NCBI GenBank assembly: GCA_964501075.1
Contig: CAZCRE010000011.1
Span: forward strand, 1 to 23,642
DNA from: CAZCRE01 sp964501075
GTDB taxonomy: Archaea; Thermoproteota; Bathyarchaeia; Bathyarchaeales; Bathycorpusculaceae
Reading direction: 5' to 3'
DNA length: 23,642 nucleotides
A program made the translations under genes and the position numbers. Positions 7,712 through 16,388 of the stretch are shown here, piece by piece (positions within the stretch are counted from its first letter, which is position 1; each line of letters begins with the position of its first letter). The notes under the pieces were generated by a model, which was not told the origin of the DNA, searched no databases, and saw only the letters and a program-made list of their open reading frames with translations.

Positions 7712-8236
7712 ATGGAGTTTGTACCTTGGCGGCACATCGCTGACTGGAAGTGCAACGGGTGCGGTGACTGTTGCAAACTGTATACGGTGGTCTTGAGCTT
7801 CCATGAATGGCTTAAGATCGTTAAGAGTCACGGTGTGGAACAAACGGTTTCTGGGCTAAATGAGTTGTACATAAAAAGAAGGAACGATGGAACATGTGTT
7901 TTTCTGCGCAACTTTCCGAATGCATGCGCGTGCGAATTGCAATATGTGAAACCTAGAGCATGTCAGATCTGGCCCTTCAGGATTCTGATTGAACCCAAGT
8001 TCGGGCTTAGCCGTGAAGCGATGTACAACCATGGTGAAGACACCCTTTTCGTTTATGCGGATTCCATGTGCAGTGGGCTGAAATATGGAGTGCCAACTTG
8101 GGAGTTTGCCAACAACACGTTGAAGGAGTTTGTGGAGATTTCCATGGGGCTTAGGCAGAGTCAGTGCAAGACCACTGCCAATTTGGGTTTGCCTGCAAGA
8201 GTTTTTTGCAGAGAGAGTTTTCTGAGGCGTTTGTAG
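7712..8236 (+). CDS. YkgJ-type CxxCxxCC cluster protein
   Basis: A 174-residue protein with CNGCGDCC at 14-21, followed by a CVFL... and CACELQYVKPRACQIWPF block. This is the pattern of the YkgJ family (zinc/iron-chelating domain, PF03692), whose members often have a CxRxCxxWPF element like the one here. The biochemical role is not established; a metal-cluster ligand or maturation role is usually suggested. ATG start, 43 nt after the thioesterase, with an AT-rich stretch between that could hold a weak promoter. Confidence 0.85.
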   Translation: MEFVPWRHIADWKCNGCGDCCKLYTVVLSFHEWLKIVKSHGVEQTVSGLNELYIKRRNDGTCVFLRNFPNACACELQYVKPRACQIWPFRILIEPKFGLSREAMYNHGEDTLFVYADSMCSGLKYGVPTWEFANNTLKEFVEISMGLRQSQCKTTANLGLPARVFCRESFLRRL

Positions 8237-8543
8237 CGCGAGACGCGTTCATTTCAGGTTTCGTGGTCGGGTAGGCATAGCGATGAACAAGGTAGAAAGA
8301 AAAACTCTTTGGATTGACCAAGTTCTCGGGAAGCATTGAATGGAATAATCTGATGTGTTGAGTAGGAGGCAGAATCGGAAAGCACCAAGTAGGAAGTTTT
8401 CCGACGTCAAGGTTGATTCTTTGCTCTGGAACACCCCATTCGTGAGCGGAAGCATCCGATCCGCTTCCTTCATTTGGATCCACAAAGCAAATTGTGAGAA
8501 AACGAGCATTCGAAATCAAGAAGATTCAAGAACACCGAAGAGT
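8237..8543. other. Convergent intergenic region with no supported gene
   Basis: 307 bases between two converging genes. Open frames cross it on both strands, but none has a recognisable protein pattern or a convincing start. It holds a possible hairpin (AGCGGA at 8445-8450 with TCCGCT near 8460-8465) and the short CGCG-AGA-CGCG just after the YkgJ stop. Neither is followed by a T-run convincing enough to call a terminator. Confidence 0.4.
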
Positions 8544-9017
8544 TCAGCGTGCTTTGCGGTTCCCGGCTACTTTTTCTATTTTTAGTTCTTTTACACGTGT
8601 TTCTATGAATTCGGCAACTTTTTCCTGACTGAACATCATTTCTTCTTCTTGTTTTTCGAGTTGTTCCTCTATTGTTGCAAGCACTTTTCTCATGTCGAAA
8701 GGTTTCATCACGTAGGCGTCTGCGCCCTTGTTCAGGGCGTCAACTGCGTTCTGTAAAGAGGGGTATCCGGTTATGATTATTTTTCGCATTCGCGGTGATG
8801 CTTTCTTGATCCGTGTCAAGAGCGTTGTTCCTTCAGTGTCTGGAAGGCGAATGTCAATTAAGGCTAGGTTGTAGAGTTTGGTGTTGGATTTTTTCACAGC
8901 TTCTTTTCCAGTTCTAGCCATGTCTACGCTGTAGCCTTCGTCAGCGAGTATGGTCGATAGGACTGTTCTTATGCTTTCATCGTCGTCGACAATAAGGATT
9001 CTGGCATGTTCACCCAA
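8544..9017 (-). CDS. Receiver-only response regulator
   Basis: A 157-residue CheY-like receiver: acidic pocket Asp11-Asp13 (VDDDES), phosphoacceptor Asp55 (LIDIRLPD), Thr83 (IITGYP) and Lys105 (VMKPFD). After the receiver there is only a short, charged, probably coiled-coil tail (about 112-157) and no DNA-binding domain, so it would signal by protein contact or pass on phosphate. The TTG start at 9017 is fixed by a perfect Shine-Dalgarno inside the upstream kinase gene; the genes overlap by 49 nt, so translation is probably coupled. The cognate partner is almost surely that kinase. Confidence 0.92.
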   Translation of the reverse strand: MGEHARILIVDDDESIRTVLSTILADEGYSVDMARTGKEAVKKSNTKLYNLALIDIRLPDTEGTTLLTRIKKASPRMRKIIITGYPSLQNAVDALNKGADAYVMKPFDMRKVLATIEEQLEKQEEEMMFSQEKVAEFIETRVKELKIEKVAGNRKAR

Positions 9018-12000
9018 ATACTTTCACCTCCATGTGACTTAGGCTTAGTTGGAATCGTCACAGTAGTCGTTGTTCCCTTGCGCAGGGTGCTCTTGATGCT
9101 GATCTTGCCTCCATGAGCTTCCACGATCCGTTTGCAGATGGGCAGTCCGAAACCCATTCCTTTCGCTTTGGTTGTGAAGAGTGGCGTCCAGAGCTTTTCT
9201 ATAGTCGCTTTAGACATTCCTACTCCGGTGTCATTGAAACTAAAGCTCACGTCGCCGCCTGTTTTCTCACTCTTTATCGTAAGTGCCCCACCTCTAGGCA
9301 TAGCGTCAAACGCGTTTTTGATGATGTTCATGAAGACCCTTTGCATCTTGTCCACGTCAACCTTGATTTCAAGATCTTTACGGGCTTCATTCAGTAGCTG
9401 AATGTTTGCAGGAGTCTTCAAAGAAGACAGTGTATCTCTTAGAATTGAATAGGGGTTGGTCTCCTTAAAGTCTAGTTTTATCTCTCGCGAGTATTCCAGA
9501 AGGTCGTTTATGATCTTGTTTGAGCATTCAACGTCTTTTTCGATAACTTCAAGCATTTCTCTTGATTTCTCATCCAAGTTCGAACTCAGTCTTGTTTTCA
9601 GATAGTATGTGGCTCCCGCAATGCCTGTCAACGGGTTTCGCAAGTCATGACCAATCATTCCAGCCAACTCGCCAATTGCGGCAAGTCTCTCGGACTTGAG
9701 AAGCTGCATCTGCATGTTTCTTAATTGTTGAGTTCTCTCCTCGATCTTTTCTTCCAAATGAACCGAGTATTCCTTGAGTCGTTGGAGGAGTCGAGCATTT
9801 TCGATGGCTACCGCGGCTTGGTAAAGGAACATTTCCAAGGGTGCTAGACTTTCCTTGGTTGGTCGTCTGCCGTCAACTGGGTCATCCGTGCTTACGACGC
9901 CGAGTATACGGCCATCAGCCAATTTAAGTGGAGCATACAGAAGATCCTCTGGATCCCAGTCCACCATTTCGTCAGGTTTTAGGTGGCTGGAAACAGTGCC
10001 GGCGCTGAAACTCTTCCTGACCCAAGGATCGCTCCAAGGCAAATAATAGAACTCGCCGATTTTGAAGCGCTCAAAATCTTGACCAAAACGTTCCCTCCAT
10101 TCTCGTCCAGATTTCTTGTGAGTCCAGAGGTACTTCCTCTCCTCATCTGTCAGTCCAGCCGTGACTATGTCATCCGGAGAAAGGATGTTTAGGTTCTCAT
10201 CTCTTACAGATAGCACGGCTCTACGCCACCCAAGACCATTTATTGCGTCTAGGATTGCTTGAAGGCGCGTTTTCAAATCGGCTGAGTGAATCATCTCAGC
10301 AGAACTCTTCATCAGCAAAGTCAGATGTCTACTGCGTTTTTCGATTTCTTCCATTTTCTTCAAGTTGCCAATTGCAGTTGCAGCATGTGAAGCTAGGATT
10401 TGAAGCAAGACGAGATCTTTCTCATCAAACGCGTTTGGCCTTATGCTTTCCACGTTGAGAACGCCGAGGAGACAGTCTCCTACAATGATTGGGACGGCAA
10501 GTTCCGAGTTCATGTGAGGAACATCTTCATAGTAGTCCCTTTCTTTTTTCAAATCAGATGAGAGAACAGGTTCGCGTGTATTCGCTGCTCTGACTGTAAT
10601 GCCTCCCTTTGATCCGTCCAAAGGAAGATCCACAAACGGGCCGAAGTATCCGCGTGCAGAAGCAACTCTGAGGGCATTCTTGTCCACTACTATGAACCCA
10701 GCATGTTCGAAACCTAATACCTGTTCCATTGCATCAAGTGTTAGACCGTAAATTTGGTGAAGGTTCATCGCCGAGTTTAGTTTTCCTTCATAGAGACTTA
10801 CTGCTCTGAGTCTCTTTTCATAGCTTTTTCTTTCAGTTGTGTCACGTATGATGGCTGTGAGGAAGTTGCCTTTCGTTGTTGTCCACGATGAATAGGAGAT
10901 CTCTTGCGGAAAATCAGTTCCGTCCTTTTTGAGTCCGTACGCCTCAATTGCCTTTTCGGTACGAAGTTTTCCGGATGAGAGCCACTGTTTCATCCTTGCA
11001 TAGTGCCTCTCCCTTGATTCTCTGGGCACAACTTTGGCTACTGGCTTACCAAGTATCTCACGGGAAGAATAGCCGAATAACTTCTCGGCCGCCTTGTTCC
11101 AGAAAACGATCCTCAAGTTGAAGTCAATCGTGACTATAGCCTCAGATGCGTAATCGGCAACTGATCTGAAGCTCTTTTCACTCGCTCTGAGTCTTTGGGC
11201 TCTTTCTTCCACTAGCTCCTTCAAATGCTTTGCATAGCGTGCAAGTTGCTTTTCCAAGCGTAATCGCTGAGAAATGTCCTCAACCATCTCTATTGCGGCA
11301 ATGACTCTCCCGTTTTTGTCTTTGACAGGAGAGGCAACCACTCTGTAGTTTATGACTTCCTTGCCTTTTGGAGTGTTTGTCACTGATGCGTGTACTTGCC
11401 CATCTCGTAGAGTTTTGCTCGTTGGGCAATGGGTGCAGATTCCTTTCCTTGGAGGGTCGTTGAAGGCTTTGTAGCATAATGGCTTCTTTGACGTGTCTAT
11501 GTTAGGGAACCATTCTTTCATTTTCATGTTCAAGGTCAATATTTCCATATGTGGGCTTATGGCAGACACACCGATTCCGATATTGTCTACAACGCTTCTG
11601 TATCTCTCTTCAGATTCGACAAGCGCTCTTTCGGTCTGCTTCCGGTCGGTGATATCCCTCCATATGACAACAAAAGCAGTAGGATGACCCGATGTGTCTT
11701 TCACAGCACTGGCTGAGAGATCCGCGAGATATTTCCCACCGTTTTTGGTAACAAGTGTGAGTTCAATATTCTTCAGGAATCCTTGTTCCAACGTCTTTTT
11801 TAGATATTCCTCTGATCTTTCTCTGTCTTTTTCAACGACGAAGTCCAAAGCATTTTTGCCTATCAACTCTCGTTTTGAAGCTGTGTTGTAGATTTTTAGT
11901 GCAGCTTGATTGCACTCAACTATGTTTCCATTCTGGTCAGTAACAATGATGGCTTCGGGAGAGGCAGCAAATACGCTACAGAGCTTCTTTTCATTCTCTA

Positions 12001-12145
12001 TAGCTTTACATCGGCGCCTCTGAGTATTCGTTAGAAGAGACTCACTAGGGCCTAGTTGATGACCCCTGGGTTTCCTACCTATTGATGCAATCTTGTTCCC
12101 TTCTGGACGCAATGCACTCAAATTCCCACTCTCACTTCTTCGCAT
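8969..12145 (-). CDS. Soluble multi-sensor histidine kinase (PAS-PAS-PAS-GAF-GAF-HisKA-HATPase)
   Basis: 1058 residues without an obvious membrane segment, so a cytosolic sensor. Domains, rough positions: PAS1 56-175 (ASPEAIIVTDQNGNIVECN, ending WRDITDRK); PAS2 180-300, with three Cys in CYKAF...GICTHCPT; PAS3 325-443 (FWNKAAEKLFGYS, ending IIRDTTERK); GAF1 455-600; GAF2 615-785; HisKA with phosphorylated His833 in GHDLRNPL; HATPase with N box NIIKNAFDA, G1 DTGVGM, F box and GFGLPICKRIVEAHGG. The ATG at 12145 overlaps the upstream gene by 28 nt; residue 9 is a TTG overlapping that gene's TGA, so a slightly later start is possible. The stimulus is unknown. It is expected to phosphorylate the receiver encoded immediately downstream. 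Confidence 0.93.
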   Translation of the reverse strand: MRRSESGNLSALRPEGNKIASIGRKPRGHQLGPSESLLTNTQRRRCKAIENEKKLCSVFAASPEAIIVTDQNGNIVECNQAALKIYNTASKRELIGKNALDFVVEKDRERSEEYLKKTLEQGFLKNIELTLVTKNGGKYLADLSASAVKDTSGHPTAFVVIWRDITDRKQTERALVESEERYRSVVDNIGIGVSAISPHMEILTLNMKMKEWFPNIDTSKKPLCYKAFNDPPRKGICTHCPTSKTLRDGQVHASVTNTPKGKEVINYRVVASPVKDKNGRVIAAIEMVEDISQRLRLEKQLARYAKHLKELVEERAQRLRASEKSFRSVADYASEAIVTIDFNLRIVFWNKAAEKLFGYSSREILGKPVAKVVPRESRERHYARMKQWLSSGKLRTEKAIEAYGLKKDGTDFPQEISYSSWTTTKGNFLTAIIRDTTERKSYEKRLRAVSLYEGKLNSAMNLHQIYGLTLDAMEQVLGFEHAGFIVVDKNALRVASARGYFGPFVDLPLDGSKGGITVRAANTREPVLSSDLKKERDYYEDVPHMNSELAVPIIVGDCLLGVLNVESIRPNAFDEKDLVLLQILASHAATAIGNLKKMEEIEKRSRHLTLLMKSSAEMIHSADLKTRLQAILDAINGLGWRRAVLSVRDENLNILSPDDIVTAGLTDEERKYLWTHKKSGREWRERFGQDFERFKIGEFYYLPWSDPWVRKSFSAGTVSSHLKPDEMVDWDPEDLLYAPLKLADGRILGVVSTDDPVDGRRPTKESLAPLEMFLYQAAVAIENARLLQRLKEYSVHLEEKIEERTQQLRNMQMQLLKSERLAAIGELAGMIGHDLRNPLTGIAGATYYLKTRLSSNLDEKSREMLEVIEKDVECSNKIINDLLEYSREIKLDFKETNPYSILRDTLSSLKTPANIQLLNEARKDLEIKVDVDKMQRVFMNIIKNAFDAMPRGGALTIKSEKTGGDVSFSFNDTGVGMSKATIEKLWTPLFTTKAKGMGFGLPICKRIVEAHGGKISIKSTLRKGTTTTVTIPTKPKSHGGESIWVNMPESLLSTTMKA
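9024..9031 (-). promoter_or_regulatory. Perfect Shine-Dalgarno for the response regulator, inside the kinase gene
   Basis: The minus strand reads GGAGGTGA, complementary to the full archaeal 16S rRNA 3' tail, 6 nt before the TTG at 9017. It decides this non-ATG start. Confidence 0.8.
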
Positions 12146-12495
12146 TCAACTAGCTCCATTGCAATTCTTTCTTTCTGCCTTTCCTCGAAGTTTCTTTTCG
12201 CTGCCATCACGTACTCAGCGAACACAAACTTCTTAGACTCGTTCCAGTCGAAAACCACGCCGGTCTTTTCATGCAGACGTTTCATGATCAAGACTTCCAG
12301 GAAATTCGCTCCTAAACCGAAAATCCTCTCAATAGCCTCGGCAAATTCCTCAATCTCAAGAGGGATAGCGTTTCTCTTGACGTTGAAGCTTTTTGCCAAA
12401 TGAAAATAGATCGCCTGTTTCGAAGATTCACCTAACGAAGATAATCCTTCATCCACAGCTTCAAGCAAGAGCTTGTCGAAACGACTTTTAGACAA
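12118..12495 (-). CDS. Small conserved archaeal signalling-associated protein (possibly NitrOD5)
   Basis: A 125-residue, mostly helical protein: KLLLEAVDEGLSSLG, then QAIYFHLAKSFNVKRNAIP, FAEAIERIFGLGANFLEVLI and MKRLHEKTGV. To me this pattern matches a short archaeal family found beside histidine kinases (I believe the NitrOD5 output domain, from memory and unverified). The TTG start at 12495 has AGAGGT 7 nt upstream. It is the first gene of the operon and overlaps the kinase by 28 nt. It may be the output partner that the receiver-only regulator lacks. A TATA-like TGATTTATTTGATC near 12555-12568 would give a leader of about 40 nt. Confidence 0.7.
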   Translation of the reverse strand: MSKSRFDKLLLEAVDEGLSSLGESSKQAIYFHLAKSFNVKRNAIPLEIEEFAEAIERIFGLGANFLEVLIMKRLHEKTGVVFDWNESKKFVFAEYVMAAKRNFEERQKERIAMELVECEEVRVGI

Positions 12496-12670
12496 TCATG
12501 AAACCTCTGAGCGGAGTTTTCAAAGCAGATTTAGTGATGTTTACAAGAAGATCAAATAAATCAGTTATGAATCGTCCATTCAGATCGAGGATTTGGCTCA
12601 GTTTTGAATTTGCCAAAAAAAAAGTCCGCAAAAAGCACCTGCATGCTTCTCTCGATACCTGCATCATTCT

Positions 12671-12680
12671 GGTTATAAGT
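12671..12680 (+). promoter_or_regulatory. TATA-like promoter of the TIM-barrel isomerase gene
   Basis: GGTTATAAGT, with transcription start expected near 12700 and a GGGAG Shine-Dalgarno at 12713-12717, 6 nt before the ATG. Otherwise 12496-12723 holds only the two divergent promoters. Confidence 0.5.
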
Positions 12681-12723
12681 ATGAAAGCTCAATGTTCACA
12701 ATCAGACTGTCTGGGAGTAATCG

Positions 12724-13506
12724 ATGAACAAACCTCAAATCGGCTTATCCATGCTTTGCCATCTAAGTGAACCTTTCACGAAAATGACAAACTGCCTCAC
12801 AAAGGCTGACACGCAATACATTGAGATTGTCGACGACGGTTTTCATGAACTGAACAGTAGGAGAATCAAGACTTTGGCAGAGATAGGCAAATCATGTAGC
12901 CTCAAATACTCAGTACACGCGCCCTTCTCAGACGTAAACCCTGCTTCGCCCTCCAAACCATTGCTCAACGCCATGCTTAAAAGATTGAAGAAATCCATCG
13001 AATACGCATGTGCGATAGATGCAATTGTTTGGGTTTTTCATCCTGGAGTCAAAACGGGCATAAGCTCATTCTATCCGGGCATGGATTGGCTGCAAAACAC
13101 AAGATCGGCGGAAGCTCTTTTCGAAATTGCGAATGATTGTGGCGTGAAAATAGCCATTGAAAACGTGCCTGAGCCCTACCCGTTCCTTATGAAGAGTGTA
13201 GAAGACTTTGGGAGGTTCTATGCCGAAGTTGATGCAGACATAGGCCTGGTGCTGGATGTTGGACATGCAAACATTAACGGGCAGACAGAACTTTTTTTGA
13301 CGGTCTTCAGGGATAAGATTGTGCATGTGCATGTGAGCGATAATGATGGGAAGAGTGATCAGCATTTAGGCTTGGGCTGTGGAACTGTGGATTGGGAAAG
13401 GGTTGCAAGCCTCTTGAGAAAGAATCGTTTTGACAACGTCGTCGTTGTCGAATCTATTGAGCACGTTGAAGAGAGCGTCCAGAAGCTAAGACAGCTTTTT
13501 CCTTAG
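12724..13506 (+). CDS. Sugar phosphate isomerase/epimerase-like TIM-barrel protein
   Basis: A 260-residue xylose-isomerase-like TIM barrel (AP endonuclease 2 superfamily). Typical strand ends with metal ligands are visible: YSVHAPF, VFHPGV, IAIENVPEP, LVLDVGHANI, IVHVHVSDNDG with a following DQHLGLGCG, and VVVESIE. These His/Glu/Asp positions would hold a divalent metal. The family contains sugar isomerases, epimerases and endonuclease IV-type enzymes; the sequence does not settle the substrate. A single-gene unit with its own promoter; its end overlaps the convergent RNase Z gene by 4 nt. Confidence 0.85.
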   Translation: MNKPQIGLSMLCHLSEPFTKMTNCLTKADTQYIEIVDDGFHELNSRRIKTLAEIGKSCSLKYSVHAPFSDVNPASPSKPLLNAMLKRLKKSIEYACAIDAIVWVFHPGVKTGISSFYPGMDWLQNTRSAEALFEIANDCGVKIAIENVPEPYPFLMKSVEDFGRFYAEVDADIGLVLDVGHANINGQTELFLTVFRDKIVHVHVSDNDGKSDQHLGLGCGTVDWERVASLLRKNRFDNVVVVESIEHVEESVQKLRQLFP

Positions 13507-14426
13507 CTGTTCAAGAGTGGAATCTCTATCTTCATGAAGTCCTCTGCCACCTGGGTTTTCTTGAAGATTTTGGTTGCCTGATCAAGAAGTAGGCTGACGT
13601 CATCATATCTTGCACTGATGTGCGTCAGAATCAACTGTTTAACTTTGGCTTTCTTTGCTATCTGTGCTGCTTGTCTTGGCGTTGAATGTCCATCTTCCTG
13701 AGCTCTTGCGGCGAGGTCATCAGCCAAAGTGGCATCATGGATGAGCAAGTCTGCGCCGTTCGCCAGTTTTGCAATGTCATTAGAAGGTCTTGTGTCGCCA
13801 GTGTATACGATCTTTCTGCCCGGGCGCGAGGGTCCTACGACTTGTGTAGGTTTTATGGTTTTGCCGTGGGATGATTTGACTTCGTGCCCTTGTTGAAGTT
13901 TTGACCATTGAGGTCCTTCTGGTATTCCAAGGGTTTTTGCCTTTTCTGGGTGAAATCGTCCGGGTCTGGATTTCTCAATAAACGCATAGGATAGGCTTGG
14001 CTCTATGTGGTTGGCCCAAGCTGCTTGAACGACGTATTCCTCTTCATCACAGACAGTACCAGTTTCTTCTATTTCGTGAATTTCGACTTGGAAGGTTAGC
14101 ACGAACTGTACTGTTTCCTTGATGCATTCCAGGAACTGACTTATTCCTCTGGGACCGTAGATGTCTAGTTTCTTTTGTCTATCTAGAAGTGCCATGGTCT
14201 GTAGAAGTCCGGGCAAGCCAAGCACGTGGTCGCCGTGCATGTGTGTTATGAAGATTTTTGTTTTTCTGTGAAAGCCGCTTCGGGCTCTTACCATTTGTCT
14301 TTGTACGCCTTCGCCGCAGTCAAACATTATTTGTTCGCCTTTGCGTGTCACAAGAACGGCGGGTAATCCTCTTTTGGGGGTGGGAACGGCTCCGCCAGTG
14401 CCCAGAAAGATCACGCGTAGACTCAT
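13503..14426 (-). CDS. rnz: Ribonuclease Z (tRNA 3' endonuclease)
   Basis: A 307-residue metallo-beta-lactamase-fold nuclease that cleaves the 3' trailer from pre-tRNA. Seen: FLGTGGAVPTPKRG at the N-terminus; HMHGDHVLGLPGLL (zinc motif HxHxDH); VVGPSRPGRK then YTGDTRPSND; HDATLADD; and HSTPRQAAQIAKKAKV with LTHISARYDD. The order and length match short-form archaeal RNase Z. A GGTG Shine-Dalgarno lies in the end of the Trm-G10 gene, whose stop is 3 nt upstream, so the two are translated from one message. Confidence 0.95.
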   Translation of the reverse strand: MSLRVIFLGTGGAVPTPKRGLPAVLVTRKGEQIMFDCGEGVQRQMVRARSGFHRKTKIFITHMHGDHVLGLPGLLQTMALLDRQKKLDIYGPRGISQFLECIKETVQFVLTFQVEIHEIEETGTVCDEEEYVVQAAWANHIEPSLSYAFIEKSRPGRFHPEKAKTLGIPEGPQWSKLQQGHEVKSSHGKTIKPTQVVGPSRPGRKIVYTGDTRPSNDIAKLANGADLLIHDATLADDLAARAQEDGHSTPRQAAQIAKKAKVKQLILTHISARYDDVSLLLDQATKIFKKTQVAEDFMKIEIPLLNS

Positions 14427-14429
14427 GGC

Positions 14430-15467
14430 TTACACCTTTTCGAACACAACTATTTCTCTTGTTAGGCTTCGGTGAACGTAAACAAAGTGCGATTCCAAAT
14501 GCTTAAACCCCAAAGCTATGCCTACTTCTCTGATCTTCAGAGTTCTTGGTGAAGCCATACATATCCGTTGTCCCTTCTTCAATATGCCATGAACGCTTGT
14601 CAAGAGTTCTTCAACTAGCTGCTTGGTGGTTCGTTTCAAAGTGGTCGAGGAGATTCCGTAAGGTGGGTCAGTGACGACGCAGTCAATTCTTGTAATCGGC
14701 ATGCTTCGAGTGTCTGCAATGATCAAACCATCCGGCTTCACGCCGAAATGGGCTAGGTTTCTGAGAGCACCCTTTGCCATGCGCCGTTGTACGTCTAGAC
14801 CCAGCACATCGCAGCCTATCAAAGAAGCCTCTATCAGCATGCCTCCAGTTCCGCAAAACGGATCCACAACCAAGTCGCCAATCCGTGGCTTGGCCAAATT
14901 CACCATACACCGTGCAAGTTTCGCCTGCATTGCCGAAGGGTGAAAGAAGGGCTTTCTTCTTGGTCTTCTCTCGACGAAAGGTTTTGCCGAAATCTCGCCC
15001 AGTTTCAATCCGAAAACGAATCTGTCGCCAGTCAGTATGCCGAAAAAAGTCTTGCCGGGTTTTCTCAGGCTGACTCTTGCACTGTCAACTTTGCTCAGTA
15101 CAAGTTCACCAAGCGTTCTTTCAACTGCCATCAGGTTGACGTTTGAAGCGCTGTTTCTCACTCGTTTTACGCGAACCGCAAAACTCTCTTCCTTTGCCAG
15201 CATCTCATCAAGGCTAACAGAGCGTGCAACCTTTATAATGTCAGTCATGTCTGCCCTACAATTGACAAGCTCTAATCCACAAATCCTTGTCAAAGCTGCC
15301 CTGCGCATGATGGTTCCTACGCAGTTTTGGTCAGCTTCAACCCTAGCAACTTGCTCAAGCTTCTCCAAGACTTCATAATCATAATCTTCTGCTTCAAGTA
15401 TTGCCCTTAACTCGGAAAGCGGCAGGTCTTCATGCTCTCCAGAAAGAAGAAAGAAAAGCTTGGCCAC
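14430..15467 (-). CDS. tRNA (guanine10-N2)-methyltransferase, Trm-G10/TRM11 family
   Basis: 345 residues: an N-terminal THUMP-type RNA-binding region (about 1-165) followed by a Rossmann methyltransferase. Methylase motifs: VVDPFCGTGGMLIEA (motif I), VLGLDVQ, and the N-methylating signature VVTDPPYGIS (motif IV). This is the architecture of archaeal Trm-G10, which forms N2-methyl- or N2,N2-dimethylguanosine at tRNA position 10. The GTG start at 15467 is supported by AAGGAG (15475-15480), which overlaps the stop of the PRPP synthetase gene, so translation is coupled. Other THUMP methyltransferases (position 6) are an alternative, less likely given the TRM11-like layout. Confidence 0.88.
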   Translation of the reverse strand: MAKLFFLLSGEHEDLPLSELRAILEAEDYDYEVLEKLEQVARVEADQNCVGTIMRRAALTRICGLELVNCRADMTDIIKVARSVSLDEMLAKEESFAVRVKRVRNSASNVNLMAVERTLGELVLSKVDSARVSLRKPGKTFFGILTGDRFVFGLKLGEISAKPFVERRPRRKPFFHPSAMQAKLARCMVNLAKPRIGDLVVDPFCGTGGMLIEASLIGCDVLGLDVQRRMAKGALRNLAHFGVKPDGLIIADTRSMPITRIDCVVTDPPYGISSTTLKRTTKQLVEELLTSVHGILKKGQRICMASPRTLKIREVGIALGFKHLESHFVYVHRSLTREIVVFEKV

Positions 15468-15479
15468 ATCAACGCTCCT

Positions 15480-16352
15480 TTACTTGACCAGTTCTTTGGC
15501 TATTAAAGGTGCAAGAGACACTTTGCTCACGCGACTTGACACGCTGTCAGTGCCAACTATTTCTTCGACGCCTGCGTCGATTATGCGTTTTTCGGCGTCT
15601 CCAATCAAAAGCGGATGAACACAGGCAACATAGATCTTCTCAGCCTCAAGCTCTCTCAGGATTTTGGCTGCAGCGACGATTGTGCTCCCTGTACTGATTA
15701 TGTCGTCGAAGACTATCACAGTTTTATCCTTCACGTTAAGTGTCTTTTTTTCTGTGTGGACTTGTCCGGTATATCGGTCTCTCTGCTTGTCCAAATATCC
15801 GCATCCTCCACGCAACACTTTTTCGGCCTGTTCAACAAGATGCAATGCGCCTTTGTCCGGAGCCAGAACAAAGGATTTCTCTAGACCTTTCCGCGTGAAA
15901 TGCTCTGCCAGCAGGGGTATAGCTGAAACCGTGTTTGCTGGAAAGGGAAACCTCGCCAGGATCTTCTCTTGATGGACATTAACCGTTGTCAGACGGTCAA
16001 CGCCGGCAACCTTTAGCATATTTGCTATTGTTTCGATGCTTAGGGCTTCGCCTTGCAGGAAGACCTTGTCTTGGCGGGCATAGGCCAAGTAAGGCACTAC
16101 AGCCCAGACCTTTTTTGCTCCATTTCTTTTAGCCGCATCCGCCAGCAACGCCAGTTGTATGAGTTTGGGGTCTTGCGGAGGGCTTGTCGTTTGAACGATG
16201 ACTGCTTCCTCGTCTTGCACCTCGCCCTCTAGTCGTACGTATGATTCGCCATCTGGAAAAGTCTTGAAGGCTACAGGTACTGCTTCTGCGTTCAAGAGTT
16301 CAGCTATTTTTTGTCCTAATTGTGTTGAGGCTGGTCCGAGGATTATTTTCAT
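15480..16352 (-). CDS. prs: Ribose-phosphate pyrophosphokinase (PRPP synthetase)
   Basis: Makes PRPP from ribose 5-phosphate and ATP, feeding purine, pyrimidine, His and Trp synthesis. Visible: substrate loop KTFPDGESYVRLEGEV; ATP-binding VVPYLAYARQDK; catalytic-loop region; and the PRPP-binding motif VIVFDDIISTGST. 290 residues from the ATG at 16352, the usual archaeal length. An upstream in-frame TTG at 16370 would add six residues; the ATG starts directly at the conserved MKIILGP and is preferred. It lies 37 nt after HMG-CoA reductase in the same leftward run. Confidence 0.95.
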   Translation of the reverse strand: MKIILGPASTQLGQKIAELLNAEAVPVAFKTFPDGESYVRLEGEVQDEEAVIVQTTSPPQDPKLIQLALLADAAKRNGAKKVWAVVPYLAYARQDKVFLQGEALSIETIANMLKVAGVDRLTTVNVHQEKILARFPFPANTVSAIPLLAEHFTRKGLEKSFVLAPDKGALHLVEQAEKVLRGGCGYLDKQRDRYTGQVHTEKKTLNVKDKTVIVFDDIISTGSTIVAAAKILRELEAEKIYVACVHPLLIGDAEKRIIDAGVEEIVGTDSVSSRVSKVSLAPLIAKELVK

Positions 16353-16388
16353 TTTTCTCGCCGTGTGCAAGTTCGGTTTAGCGATGAT

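Noticed and set aside
8151..8519. Minus-strand 122-residue frame after the response regulator
   Set aside because: Overlaps the YkgJ gene antisense, lacks a ribosome site and shows no domain; the region is treated as non-coding.
12498..12770. Plus-strand 90-residue frame before the TIM-barrel gene
   Set aside because: Crosses the promoter and Shine-Dalgarno of the isomerase gene and overlaps it in another frame.
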